Positions 44,448 through 55,907 of a stretch of 64,000 bases of DNA are shown piece by piece. The translations under genes and the position numbers were made by a program. This DNA comes from Persicaria tinctoria. Taxonomy: Eukaryota; Streptophyta; Magnoliopsida; Caryophyllales; Polygonaceae. Within the stretch, counting starts at the first letter, position 1. Each line of letters starts with the position of its first letter. The notes beneath the pieces are model-generated. The model did not search any database. It saw only the letters and a program-made list of their open reading frames with translations, and was not told where the DNA came from. Where the stretch lies: assembly GCA_037127255.1 (NCBI GenBank), contig JBANSL010000002.1:95572519-95636518 (forward strand), given 5' to 3'.

Positions 44448-45737
44448 ACATATGTAAATACAATAACAAACCATGAATTTCTATATTAATAGAATATGGA
44501 GGCTAGACTGGACATGAACAATTAATCGAATTTCTATGTGATAATTGATCTATTTTTCGATTTCTATTTTACCATCACTGTAACTTCTACGTTTTAAACT
44601 TCGATTCCCCAACTCTAATTCAACCATCAACTCACCTTTATCCAATTATATTTTAAAACCATTATATTTTATCAAAAAAACAAATCTCCTTAATTAAATT
44701 ATATTAAATTTCATTTGTAAATAATTTCAAATAAATATATCTTTTTAAATATTTTTAAAAAATAAAAAACTATCGATCATTACTATATTGTCGATGTAAG
44801 TTTCATACTTATAACTAATTATATATGATATATACACTTTAAAATTAAGAAAACCCTTTTTAGTTAGCATTTGTTTAATCTGCTCCTAGATTTCCACTTC
44901 ATCTCATCACATTACATGTTCCCATTTTCAATCTCAAGAGAGGATAAAATGGGGGCAAGATACTGAATTTGCAGAAACATTCTTAAAATCAAACAACTGT
45001 CAATGTTTCTTTCAAGGATCCAGTTTCAGTGGAGTTTGTGAAAAATTCTATGGGTAGGTTTGAGAGGATCTCAACCACTTATTTTAAAAGTGGTTAAAAA
45101 TCCTCCCCCTCCTTTCCCTCCCCTCACCCCATCCCCAATTTTTTTTTTTTTTTAATTTATTTCTTGTGAGAGGAATTGGAAACTCTACTGGATAGAGTTT
45201 CCCTTGAACTCCACCGGAACGGGACCGTTCTTTCAATTACCCATTGCTAAACTGTTAGTACAGAATGGAGTAGGCATTTGGTTTGTAGTGCTTACAATGC
45301 AATATTTAGCCATCCCTAAATCGAGTAGTATGATCTAGAACAACATGGACCAAATACTCTGACAAATCATGTCTCTCTTGATTAAAACAACTTTGAAACC
45401 GCTAAAACTCTTAAAAACACCTAAAAGAAAGTTTAATTATAAGTAGATTTTCACATGACATAAAAAGGGCTAGAGATCAAAGATAACAAAAGAGCCACAA
45501 TTAATCAGCTTGAAGATTAATTAATTTATTTTAATTTGTTGTTAATTTTTAATCGATTTGTTTTATTTGTTTGTTAAATTATTGTTAAAATCTAAACTTA
45601 TCTAATTTAGTTGTGATCCTAACCAAATCTTTAAAAGTCATCTTGATGTAAATATATACTCCGTACTATTGATTTTTATCCCATCAGTCAGCCGACTATC
45701 GGTAGTTTTTAATTTATTTTGATATATATATATATTA
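44448..45737. other. Spacer, nothing recognised
   Basis: AT-rich DNA without convincing frames. 45120-45240 is locally pyrimidine-rich. Confidence 0.3.
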
Positions 45738-45925
45738 GGGGTGTGCAGAAAAATCCGACACGGCTGATACGACACGAAAACACGACGATACGACACGAGA
45801 AAATACGAAACCGAAAAAGACACGACACGAAAATGACACGAACCGCTAAAACACGACATTAAATGGTTCGGATACGGTTCAGGCAAATCCCCTTGTCGGA
45901 TACCCGACACGAACCGTTTAATTTT
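45738..45925 (+). mobile_element. hAT-like terminal fragment with ACACGACACG repeats
   Basis: TAGGGGTGTGCAGAAAAATC is a typical hAT left end. It is followed by degenerate ACGACACGA/ATACGACACG repeats, parallel in design to the GACCCGAACCCG elements here. No right end or duplication was found, so it is truncated or interrupted. Confidence 0.5.
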
Positions 45926-45999
45926 TTAAAATTTTATAGATATGGTAATTTTAGTACTAATATATTTACTATCTACAATGAGACAGTAAAATTGAATAG

Positions 46000-46082
46000 C
46001 TTAGTTGGTTATGTGTTGAAACTTGAAAGGAAGGCAGGTTATGTTTTACATATCCTGGGTTCGACTCCCGCTGGTGGCCTTT
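46000..46082 (+). repeat. tRNA-like SINE head remnant
   Basis: TAGCTTAGTTGGTTA (A box-like) and GGGTTCGACTCCC (B box) are in tRNA spacing, but the acceptor arms do not pair. No SINE body or poly-A tail follows. It is not a functional tRNA gene. Confidence 0.5.
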
Positions 46083-46127
46083 TAATTAATTTTCAGCTTC
46101 TGCGTTTTTTTTTTATTATTTCTTTTA

Positions 46128-46956
46128 GGCCAAAATACCAAATTGGTATTTAAAACTGGCAATGTTGGACAAATTGGTATTTAAAAAAACTCCGGCGCCA
46201 AATTGGTATTTAAAAGTGCACCGATGGACAAATTGGTATTTTTTTGTAGCCGGAAATTCGGTTTGGCTGGTTTTCATGCACCAAACCCTTTTTTTATTTA
46301 GTTTGACCGGTTTTCAACCCTTTGTTAATTTAATTTGGCCGATTTTCATGCACTGAACCCTTTTTATTTATTTATTTCACACATATAACTCCCCTAATTC
46401 AACAATATAACCGCACATATATAAAAATCCCGAAATGGTTAGTGACAAATCCCGAAAGGGTCTTGATTATCTCCCGAAAGAGATTGCAGGTGCGCTCCTT
46501 GCGAAGGTGGTTCTCGACGGTGTTTCTAGTTGTTCTTGGCGGTCCTAATTTGAGTTGAAGCTCTTGCGTCCGGTGTCGGGTCTGGCTGGGGTCGTGGCGG
46601 TGGTAAATCCACAGTGGATTTACCATCATTAAACACTGATGGTAAATCCACTATTCAATTTTATATGTGCGGTTATATTGTTGAACTAGGAGAGTTATAT
46701 GTGTGAAATAAATAAATAAAAAGGGTTCAGTGCATGAAAACCGACTAAATTAAATTAAAAAAAGGGTTGAAAACCGGCAAAACTAAATAAAAAAAGGGTT
46801 TGGTGCATGAAAACCGGCCAAACCGAATTTCCGGCTACAAAAAAATACCAATTTGTCCATCGGTGCACTTTTAAATACCAATTTGGCGCCGGAGTTTTTT
46901 TAAATACCAATTTGTCCAACATTGCCAGTTTTAAATACCAATTTGGTATTTTGGCC
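46128..46956. mobile_element. Mutator-like element with 295-base TIRs and 10-base TSD
   Basis: A perfect 10-base duplication ATTTCTTTTA lies at 46118-46127 and 46957-46966. The arms 46128-46422 and 46661-46956 are near-perfect inverted repeats starting GGCCAAAATACCAAATTGGT. The 238-base centre is GC-richer and on the plus strand reads LPKEIAGALLAKVVLDGVSS from about 46471, reminiscent of an F-box start. It also holds the hairpin GTGGATTTACCATCA / TGATGGTAAATCCAC (46614-46651). No MURA transposase. It is a non-autonomous element, perhaps a small Pack-MULE. The frames in both arms are mirror images of each other. Confidence 0.88.
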
Positions 46957-46966
46957 ATTTCTTTTA

Positions 46967-47581
46967 TAAAAAAACCCTAATTACTAAACGCTCAATGAGA
47001 AAGCCGCTCCCAACCTGTCGCCGCTCTCTTTCTATTTTCCAGTTCAAGCCTTTGTGTTCTCTTCTTTCTCAAACACAATCTTCTCCTTCAACATCTCTCA
47101 AACTCAGATCTAGCAAAATCTCTCCATCTCTGACGAGATTTCTTTGGTCGTTCTCCATCACCGTACGAGGGGGTCCTTTTTTCAGATCTCCATTGTCCGA
47201 TTCAAATCCGACAAGATTTCTCCATCTCCGGCGTATATAGTCTCCGATTCAGATCCGACAACACCTCTCCATCTCCGTCAAGATCGCTTTGTGTTGTCTC
47301 CGTCATTCGATGAGGGGATCGTCTTCCATTTCTTTGCTCCTCTTTCCCTCTTTCGCTTCTATTTGTTTTCCTGTGTAATGGGTTGTTCTCAAACTGCTGA
47401 GGGATTTGAGCACTTGAGAACATGGGTTGAGAAAGTAATTTGAGAAACAATTTCAGTTTTTAGTATTGGTAACCAAAAGAACGTGGGTGAGAGAACTGTT
47501 TATTTTTGCTCAGAGAAGGAGGACACGTGGCTCAATTTTTTGTGAAGACGTTGCTTCTAAAATTATAAGTATAAGGGGTGG

Positions 47582-47622
<41 letters not shown>

Positions 47623-48910
47623 TGCCTCAACAAGTACAAAGACCTGAAATATAAAATATATATATTATACTAAAACGGAGACATGAAGTATCTTTTAGTG
47701 CAATTCGTCTATGTGTCGTTTTCTGGTTTTCTAGTGCGAACTTACCTAACCCAACACATGCTGGGATAACATAGACTAAGAACCGACGCCAAACGTCATC
47801 AAGCAGCGACATTGTCGACACCACTGGTCAGTGATACATCAGGAGTCTTTGTGAGCAGTGAAGACGATCCTCCAAAAAAAAATTCGAATCACGAAGTCGT
47901 CTCAATACACACAGTTTCAACCCCAGTCAGACCTGACATCGAACATCAGAGCACTAACTCAAAATAGGACCCCGAATTCTTGAGTTGATGGTACTATGGC
48001 AGTCTTAAGTGGGCCACCCAGGTTATGTTTAAGAGATGGGCCCCATTTTATGATAACTGTAACTACAGGCCCACCAAGCCCATCACTTGCAAAATGATCC
48101 ACGCTCAGAATAATTAATTACTCCATAAGTTGCAAAATTATATTTCTTGTAAGCCAAAAATTGCCAGATAAACAATTAGTGATAAGTAGGGACAATAGTT
48201 TGCCTGTCACAGTGTCACTTATGTACGTTTTTTTGGGACCTCTCTATCTAAAAAAAATGTTTCTTCATTTTTTATTTTTTATTTTGGATCATTGAAATAA
48301 TGTATAATGTGACACCATAAACTATAGCAAGTCGTGTGTCTAATCACACAATCATATACTGTATCATATACTTGTTAGATCTCTCGCTTCGATATTAACT
48401 GTTTCGAACATAGTTAATTATTTGAGTTAGGCGAAATTGTACTATTTAGACATGTTAATCCTCTAAATGATATGATATCATGTTTGTATGGATCAAAGTT
48501 GAATCATCAACTGGGTGCAAAAAAACAATAATGTTTGCGCACCCAAGCCTAGCACACAAGACCAACAGGGCCATCATAAAATCAATTGACAATAGGAGAA
48601 GTGATCCATTAATTTATATACAAGGCTCGGGTTCTCTTGTTTTTCGATGTGGGACAAATGTTCTATCACATCACAACAGAAGTCGATCTACAATCACTTA
48701 AAGCACTAAACTAAATACAAATATTCATCTAAAACAAAAACCTCATTTTACAAAACAATGCCTTAATTTGTCAAATCATCTTGATTACTATATATTAATT
48801 TATAACCATTATCATCAAACTTTAAGAAGCTAGCGTACAAGTTTCAACATTTTTAATTTGTAAGATTTTGCTAGTTTATACATTAAAAAAATCAATGCAA
48901 AAAGCCTATT
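46967..48910. other. Intergenic stretch with a (TAA)n microsatellite
   Basis: 46990-47450 is pyrimidine-rich with repeated TCTCCATCTC words and resembles a leader or promoter, but no gene follows that I recognise. (ATA)n lies at 47582-47622. TTTTCGATGTGGGACAAATG near 48642 is a word common in plant repeats and gene flanks. No domain-bearing frame. Confidence 0.35.
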
Positions 48911-48930
48911 AACAAAATAAAATAACAAGA

Positions 48931-49372
48931 CCAATGACCTCTTAATCTAACGGTAAGGGTGAGGTATCCCAAAGAAGAGGTCTCGGGTTCGAATCTCACT
49001 TGGTGCATTTAGGTCATATTAATTCCCACAAGCGCGTACGGCCAAGCGGTGTACTAATCCGTAGGGCCAAACCGAAGTGGTGAAGTGGTCCGTGTGCAGG
49101 TAGGTGAGGTTGCGACCGCTGATCGCACTCTGCGTAAGTGGTACTGAGCCTCCTCAAAAAATCCCGCAAGGAGCAAGGGTAGGGGTGAGGAGGTCCCGAG
49201 TTGATCCCTACCTCTGCCTCTTTCCTTGGTTGAAAAAACTTAAGGTTTACCTTGCTCCTTACTAGTGGGTTGAGCCGGTCGGCGTAAGCCGGTTTATCTG
49301 GTACGTGACTCTTGCCGACTGGATCACGTGCTCGGGATTTACCGCCGAAGGTGGGTTCCTCGTCATAAAAAA
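48931..49372 (+). mobile_element. Composite (dimeric) tRNA-derived SINE with 20-base TSD
   Basis: A perfect 20-base duplication AACAAAATAAAATAACAAGA is present at 48911-48930 and 49373-49392. The 5' module has A box-like TAATCTAACGG (48943-48953) and B box GGTTCGAATC (48986-48995). The 3' module (about 49155-49365) matches the independent SINE at 37590-37830 (CTGCCTCTTTCCTTGGTTGA, GGTTGAGCCGGTCGGCGTAA). The linker contains another tRNA-like word, GGCCAAGCGGTG. An A-rich tail precedes the duplication. The whole unit moved as one. Confidence 0.85.
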
Positions 49373-49392
49373 AACAAAATAAAATAACAAGA

Positions 49393-50104
49393 TTTGATGT
49401 GGCATATTTCACCACATCATTATTAAGGATTAAAGGATAAGTTATTTGTTATTTGTTTTTTTTTTGGGTGAGCAAGGATAAGTTATTTATTTTTTGATCA
49501 AGAGGATAAGTTATTTCTTAATCACACCAAAAGAAAATAACTTTTTTTGGATGCTACTTTAATTTTTTCTCTATATAAAAAATTATCTTAGGCTCCCAAA
49601 TCTCAAACCATTCTTTTTTAAACCTGGAAAAAGTGGCGGGTCGTAAATGTGGGCCAAGTAGGGCCCACAGTTGGGCCCAAAAGAAGAAAGTATCGGTAGT
49701 TGATGGCCCAACGGCTTCCTAACGAGCTAGATAGTGATTACCATTAACGCTTGTCTAAATGAACGTAGAGCCTTACTAATTCAATCGTAGCTTTCTAGTG
49801 CTCCGTTTGGCACATCCGCTTTTAATTTTGATATTATATAGTTTTAAATAAAAATAAATATAAATTTTTTAGAACTTTTGATTTTATATTCATAAGTTCC
49901 AATCAGTTATCCTAACAACTAGCTTTACCAAACATCATATTAGCTTATTAACATATATTTAACACATATAATCCGTTAGCTTCAACAACCCGTCAGCAAC
50001 ACTTTTACCAAACAGAACCATATTCATCTCAAGCACAGTACAACTGCAAGGCCTTAACTAATTCACCAAGGTCCAAGTATTATGGATTCAATTCCTAGTT
50101 TCCT
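49393..50104. other. Spacer, nothing recognised
   Basis: AT-rich; GGCCCA-rich words near 49650-49720. No coding or mobile-element ends seen. Confidence 0.3.
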
Positions 50105-50120
50105 ACTAATAATCCTATAT

Positions 50121-50546
50121 TTTTTTTTTGATTAGGTAAGAATTCGAGTTCAGACAAGCCTGAAACTCGAGAGGCCGACGAATGGGTAGACACCGTCAAC
50201 ATACAACATAATAAAAACACAAATTACAACGGATGAAAGAAAAACCAAACAACCCGAAGAAGTCGTTCGCCATCGGAGGAATCGAGGGAGATCCAGGGCG
50301 AGCCACGAATGCAGAGAACACGTGAGAGTGCAATGACTCACACGTCTCGACGCCGAGAAGGCAGAGAACAATAACCCACCATCGAAAAAGGCAAAATCTG
50401 GAAAAGTGCGGATCACCGACGTTGCCCCCACCTAGATGAGGAATCTTCAAATACCACAAACACATCCACGATCCTCTCGATCAAACAAGCAGCCCGATAC
50501 TGCAACCCAACTCGGAACTAAACGCCACCACGCCATAACAACGACC
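50121..50546 (-). mobile_element. Short retroposon with 16-base TSD and a LINE-like 3' tail
   Basis: ACTAATAATCCTATAT is duplicated perfectly (50105-50120, 50547-50562). Poly-T follows the left copy, so the element is on the minus strand. Its 3' end reads CGAATTCTTACCTAATC plus poly-A, almost identical to the LINE at 42395-43335. The body is shared with 41167-41505. No A or B box and no coding domain are evident, so it looks like a LINE-mobilised non-autonomous retroposon rather than a tRNA SINE. Confidence 0.85.
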
Positions 50547-50562
50547 ACTAATAATCCTATAT

Positions 50563-50986
50563 ACTTACGGTGGGACGTTGGCAAGAACAAAAAAAAAGGG
50601 AATAAATTAAACTTTTTCTTGTTAATTTTTAATCCTAATTTCAAAACAATTATACATGAAATTCAGTCTTCATACTGTTCATAATAGTGCTAAATCTTGA
50701 GAGAATCAATTACTTATAAGTTTTGATATGTAGAAACAACAGTGAATAAGATGAAAAAACACTATATGGCTATGTTTGATACAAGTTTTGAAAGCTAATT
50801 ATTAATAGTGCCCTTAAATAATTAACGTGTGTTAGATAAGTAGGGCCTTTTAATTTGGAAAGGTTTTAGCATTGGGATATGATAAGTTAATTCATTCATC
50901 AATAAATTCACAAGTTCATCGATCAATAAATTCAAGCCCTTAAAAAGTCTCAAATCGGTATATTATGTCAAATATACTGATATATA
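50563..50986. other. Spacer, nothing recognised
   Basis: AT-rich, no frames or repeats of note. Confidence 0.3.
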
Positions 50987-51225
50987 CTCCCTCCGATCCA
51001 GAAAGATTGTCGTTTGACTTTTGAACATATATTTCAAGGAGCTAAAAACTATATAATATATTAACTTTATTATTATTATTTTTTTATAATCTAATACTTA
51101 TTATTAATAAATATTAAGTTGTAAAAAAATAATTTAAAAAAAGTTGATATTTTATATAGTTTTTAGCTCCTTAAAATACGTGTTAAAAAGTCAAACGACA
51201 ATATATCTTTTTGGATCGGAGGTAG
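50987..51225. mobile_element. Stowaway-type MITE
   Basis: Ends CTCCCTCCGATCCAGAAAGA and TCTTTTTGGATCGGAGGTAG are inverted, with TA at 50985-50986 and 51226-51227. The interior holds inverted GTCGTTTGACTTTT / AAAAAGTCAAACGAC words. Confidence 0.85.
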
Positions 51226-52089
51226 TATCAAATACTACATACCAGTTATCAAATCGATATCTGATTTCTGAATATCAATATATCGATATTATTCGAGGAA
51301 TTAAATTATTTTATCAAAATATAATATGGATAACTTGCTTTAGCCGCTTTTATTAATTAAATTGGTTATCAATTTTAATTACCAAATAAGCTTCAAGCTT
51401 TCAACTCTAAAGTCTCAATTATCCGATAAGCTAAATTATAATACTCTCCGTTTATTATAGCTTCGTTTTATTATTCACCACGTTTTTTAAGAAATAAAAA
51501 TTATATAAAAACGATACTCGAAAAGAACCATGAGTAAGAGTACCAAACATAACCTTAATCAAGATGGAAATCATCAATTAACTATAAAGTTCCTCTTTAA
51601 TTTCCTTTTCAAGTAACTTATATTTACTAATTGAAGACGAGTTAAAACTTAAAAGTGATTGTTGAAAAGGTGAGTTGAAAGAAAATCAAGACATACAAGT
51701 AACGCAATAAGATTCGAACCTTCACCTTCAAGATTAATTTTCTCCGACTAAACATACGAAAAAATTAAAATCGATGGTGATTAAAATTAAAGAAATGATT
51801 GATCGATTGATGGTTACAAAATTGACAGCACGTGTTGGTGATGTGGCATAGATCCTCCCCATAAACTTCCAACTGTATATCTTTTCAAAATATATACTAA
51901 AAATAAATTCAAAATATGTGAATGTATATATAGTGGTAAATAAATGTAGTCATACGGAAAGAAAAAGTTAAATGTATAATAATTTAAATATAAATATGAC
52001 ATCTTTGAATGAAATAGTTGATAGGAACAAAAGATATTGAGAGAAATTAAGAAGAATTAATGATATAATAAAATAAATAAAAATTGGAA
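51226..52089. other. Spacer with a half Stowaway end
   Basis: TACTCTCCGTTTATTATAGC near 51440 looks like a decayed Stowaway left end. No coding frame. Confidence 0.3.
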
Positions 52090-52256
52090 GGAGTTGAGAT
52101 TTGAACTTGGGATCTTTTAATTTCCATTATCCTTCTTCCTTTCTTTACTAATTGAGCTAGAAATCACGTTTCAAATATCATTTAAATATATGCAAAAAAA
52201 ATTATTATTATTTTTTCTGCACGGAGGGTGTTCGAGCACCCCTCCGCCCCTGTATA
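52090..52256 (-). mobile_element. Fragment of the CGGAG-ended hAT-like family
   Basis: On the minus strand it starts CAGGGGCGGAGGGGTGCTCG, then poly-A/T, then tRNA-like boxes (TAGCTCAATTAGTA at about 52160, AAGTTCAAATCTC at about 52110). The same order occurs on the plus strand at 56153-56345. The far end is missing. Confidence 0.6.
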
Positions 52257-52459
52257 TGTATCTTAATGTGAAGAAATAATAGCAAATCAAGCAAATGAAA
52301 TATTCACATGATTCTCTATATCAAATAATTAATATACATAGGATGCCTATTATTTAGAAGCTTAAGACTTTTGAAACTCATCGATTAAAGAGTTTCAAAA
52401 GTCTTAAGCTTCAAAATTGATCAATGATCAATCGACGCGTATTGGCAAAAACAATTCTA

Positions 52460-52700
52460 CATCCGATCCACAAAAGATGTCGCTTGACTTTTTAACACGT
52501 ATTTTAAGAAGATAAAAACTATATAAAATATCAACTTTTTTAAAATTATTTTTTTACAACTTAATATTTGTTGGTAATAAGTATTAGATTATAAAAAAAT
52601 TAATAATAAAAAAATTAATATATTATATAGTTTTTAGCTCTTTAAAATACGTGTTAAAAAGTTAAATAACATCCATTTTTTTTTGGATCGGAGGAGAGAG
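52460..52700. mobile_element. Diverged Stowaway-type MITE
   Basis: CATCCGATCCAC at the left and GGATCGGAGGAGAGAG at the right, with TA at 52458-52459 and 52701-52702. The interior matches 50987-51225. Confidence 0.7.
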
Positions 52701-52702
52701 TA

Positions 52703-53118
52703 TATGATTTGATTCGTTGCCTAAGTAAAATCCAATCGAAAACGCGTTCTCCAAACAGTTTTTGGGCCAAGGAGCCATTCTGTTCTGGTCCAAAATCATA
52801 TCTGAAGGAACAGAATGGCGTCGATCAGGCGAAGGAGGCGGAAGTTTTAATTCTTGTAAAGTACAAGAAGGTGAGAATAATTGAGAATCTGATGGATCAG
52901 AGGAGGGAGACATATGCATGGATGATGGATGTGGAAAGCTACTTAAGACTGTAGTCCATGGATGCCTATTTGGCACCCAACTGTACCTTTACATTCACAA
53001 CTAGTACTTTAGGTTTTGTATTAATAGATGCATGCATGCATGTATGATGCATGCATACATGCATGCATGCCTATTTGGCATGCCCATGGATATATTAATG
53101 TGACATGTATTATTAATT
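52703..53118. other. Spacer
   Basis: An 81-codon plus frame at 52709-52954 is open without known motifs. 53028-53070 is a cluster of CATGCATG-like words, probably a short tandem repeat. Confidence 0.3.
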
Positions 53119-53126
53119 GATTAGGT

Positions 53127-54202
53127 TAGAGCTGGCAAGTCGGTCGTTCGGGTCGGGTTCGGGTCAGACTTGTTCGGGTCGGGTCAATTCGGGTAAAATT
53201 TATGGCCGGGTATTAGTCGGGTCGGACATTGTTCGGGTCGGGTTCGGTCATAATGAATTTTAGATTGGTCGGGTTTCGGGTTAAGTCGGGTCATGCCCAT
53301 CCGGGTTCGGGTCAAAGCGGGTCGGTCTCGTTCGGGTTTCGGGTCAAGAGGCGAGTCAGTCTCATTTGAGTTTCGAATCAAAGTGGGTATAGTATAGCGG
53401 TATAGTTGTACTTGACATTTTTTGTCGAATCATATTCGACCCGTTTGGAATTTGGATAATTAGGTTGATTTTGACTCGGTTGAATACTTAAATATGTAGT
53501 TTACTTAAAATAAATGATTTTAACTCGGTTGAATACTTAAATATGTAATTTACTTAAAATAAATGATTTTGACTCGGTTGAATACTTGAATATGTAATTT
53601 TGACTCGGTTGAATACACTCATTGTTATTGACTCATCGGTTGTTGTCCAATTTTCAAAAAAGTCATAATCGGAAATTCGATATTCGGCAACATTGTCCTT
53701 TTTTAACATTTAAACCAATTGATCGGTGCTATAATTAAATCAAATTAATTGTACATTTAGGTTTTAACCTTATTTTAACTAGCAATTTACAAATTGACTT
53801 ATCTGCTTATCTATTCATTTTACTTGGATTCTTATTCATATGATAACAATTAACAAAAATAATTGGTGTTTTATATGTTAAAGTATAATCATAAACTTGT
53901 GTTAAAAAAACATTTAACATTCAAGTATTAAAATGTTAATGTTAAATAACTATTTTAATTTGGGTCGAGTCGGGTTGAGAGTCGGGTCAGGTTCAAAGTC
54001 GGGTCGGGTTCAGAGTCGGGTCGGGTTTGGGTCGGGTCGGGTTTATCTGTGTTCGGGTCTGTGTTCGGGTCGGGTCATGTTCGGGTCAGGTTCGGTCTCG
54101 GGTTCGGGTTATGAATGACTCCAAATTTTCGGGCCCCGGTCGGGTTCGGGTTCGGGTGAGTCGGGTAGGGTTTTCGGGTCGGGTCAGATTTTGCCAGCTC
54201 TA
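53127..54202. mobile_element. hAT-like element with GGGTCGGGTTCGGG repeat blocks
   Basis: A perfect 8-base duplication GATTAGGT (53119-53126, 54203-54210) flanks the 12-base TIRs TAGAGCTGGCAA / TTGCCAGCTCTA. Both ends (53140-53390, 53960-54185) are degenerate GGGTCGGGTTCGGG repeats. The AT-rich centre includes short direct repeats of TTTGACTCGGTTGAATACTT (53470-53620). No transposase. It is the long counterpart of 44012-44439. Confidence 0.88.
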
Positions 54203-54280
54203 GATTAGGTGAAGGAAAATATGTATATTTGGTATGCATGTATACATATATTCTAATCAACTTGACATGAAAATAAAGTT

Positions 54281-55561
54281 TTTTTTTTTACCGTGGGCAA
54301 GAAGTGGATCGACAAGCGATCCTGAAGCCATCCGAAGATGACTTGTAGACCCTACGCAGAGGGTCGCCGAACAAACGAAAAGAAAAAAAAACAACATAAA
54401 ATAAAAGCTAAAACAACTAGAAAATTACAACTATAATGTCTTGAAATCTTGTCTTGATTCTTGATATCTGGACTGCTGTTGAGATGACTTTAGGTGGTGA
54501 TTGTGTCGGATCTAGACCCAAGGTCGTAGATCAAAGTTTTTCAGATTTATGGGTTTTCCAATTTTTGGTGGGTTTATCAGATTTGGGTATGCGATTTGGG
54601 TAAAACAGATTTGATAACCCAAATCTGTAGATCAGGGGATAAAATCAGATTTGGAGAGGGTTACTCACGGCTTTCGAAAGAAGAAATTGGCTTTCGCCTG
54701 CTTGCAAATATGTTGAAAGAAGAAATTTGGGGGTAAATTTTGTGGGAAAATTAGGGGTTAGATTTGTAAGCAATTTGAGACACAAGGTTTGGAATTTTGG
54801 TTTAATTTTTTGTGGGTAATTAGGGATCTGATCAGAACTTCAATTTGGGGTTATTTTCATGGCTACAGGCTGAGGAGAGGGGGAAGAGTAAATAGAGGGT
54901 TGGCCGGGAGGTTGGAGAGAAGTTCCAGACACTAATTAAATACCTCGGGGTGGAGGGGTAGTCGCACCAGGCCGCCGGAGGGAGGGACGGCGACAGTAAT
55001 CGACTCTATGGAGGAGGATCGGAGGCGTGGGTCGTTGGCGGCAACGGAGGAGGCATGGGCAGCGATTGATAACAAGGAGCGGTGACGGTGGTCAGGGGCG
55101 GCTCACGAGACGATTCGAGGGAGAAGAGGAAGGTGAAGGTGCGGTGGTCCGGTCAGTAGGGGCGAAGAACAGTGGTGGCCAGGCGGTGGAGATATGCGGA
55201 GGGGGCTCGCGACTAAGGGTCGCTGGTGGTGGTGGTTGGCCATGGAAGTTGGCTCAAGGCTGTGCTTCACGGGAGCGTTTAGAGGTGACGGTGATGGCGG
55301 ACCATGAGCAAGACGAGGCACGGCGGCGGCTGAGCCTAGGGTTTGTGTTTAGGGTGGGTTTGGGGGTTGGGTTTTTTTGGTGTTTGGACGGCGCATCGGG
55401 GGTGGGGGTGGTGCCAGGACCGACATCAGCGGACCGAACCGCCGAGGTGGTGCCGGAACTGAAGGAGGAAGATGAGAATTGGGTGGTATGTCGGCTATGG
55501 TTTTTTCAATGAGAGCTTTTTGGGGCGGCTAGGGTTTTCCTTCGTGTTTGCTGTAATGTTT
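54281..55561 (-). mobile_element. 1.28-kb retroposon with 19-base TSD and GC-rich body
   Basis: TTGACATGAAAATAAAGTT is duplicated perfectly (54262-54280, 55562-55580). Poly-T directly after the left copy shows a minus-strand element with a poly-A tail (3' end CTTGCCCACGGT). Target-primed reverse transcription explains these hallmarks. The body near 54960-55500 is strongly GC-rich. The 161-codon plus frame (55027-55512) and the 72-codon minus frame are Gly/Arg- or Pro-rich and probably not coding. No RT domain. It could be a processed host transcript or a non-autonomous LINE. Confidence 0.8.
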
Positions 55562-55580
55562 TTGACATGAAAATAAAGTT

Positions 55581-55868
55581 GAATGGGATTTTTCTCTAGT
55601 ATAAATTTGGTTTTTGTTCTCGCTTCATTGAATGGATCGAATAATGTGTTAAGACTATGTCTCTTATAAGTGGAAGAGTCTTTGGGAGATCGGAATGATC
55701 GTCATGTGTACATCTTGCAGCTTCTTTAACACTTCAAGTCGTCTTGTTGTACTCATCATGTTTTTTGCAAGATCAACAGTGACTGACAAATGACCGTTAT
55801 GTCACACAGATGTCCTCTCCCTTGTTATATGAGATGCAATTAAGTGGTGATTCTGTAAGGTCTAATCC

Positions 55869-55907
<39 letters not shown>

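Noticed and set aside
44012..44450. Interstitial telomere repeat
   Set aside because: The repeat is ACCCGAACCCG-like, not the plant telomere CCCTAAA, and lies within hAT-type termini with an 8-base duplication.
46000..46082. Possible tRNA gene
   Set aside because: A and B boxes are present but the acceptor and anticodon arms do not pair; the same holds for the tRNA-like stretches at 25734-25799, 48943-48995, 52096-52161 and 56279-56340.
46162..46958. Two similar open frames on opposite strands (MLDKLVFKKTPAPNWYLK)
   Set aside because: They are mirror translations of the two arms of one inverted repeat, not a duplicated gene.
55027..55512. 161-codon plus-strand frame
   Set aside because: It lies inside a minus-strand retroposon, is a Gly/Arg-rich low-complexity translation of GC-rich DNA and has no recognisable domain.
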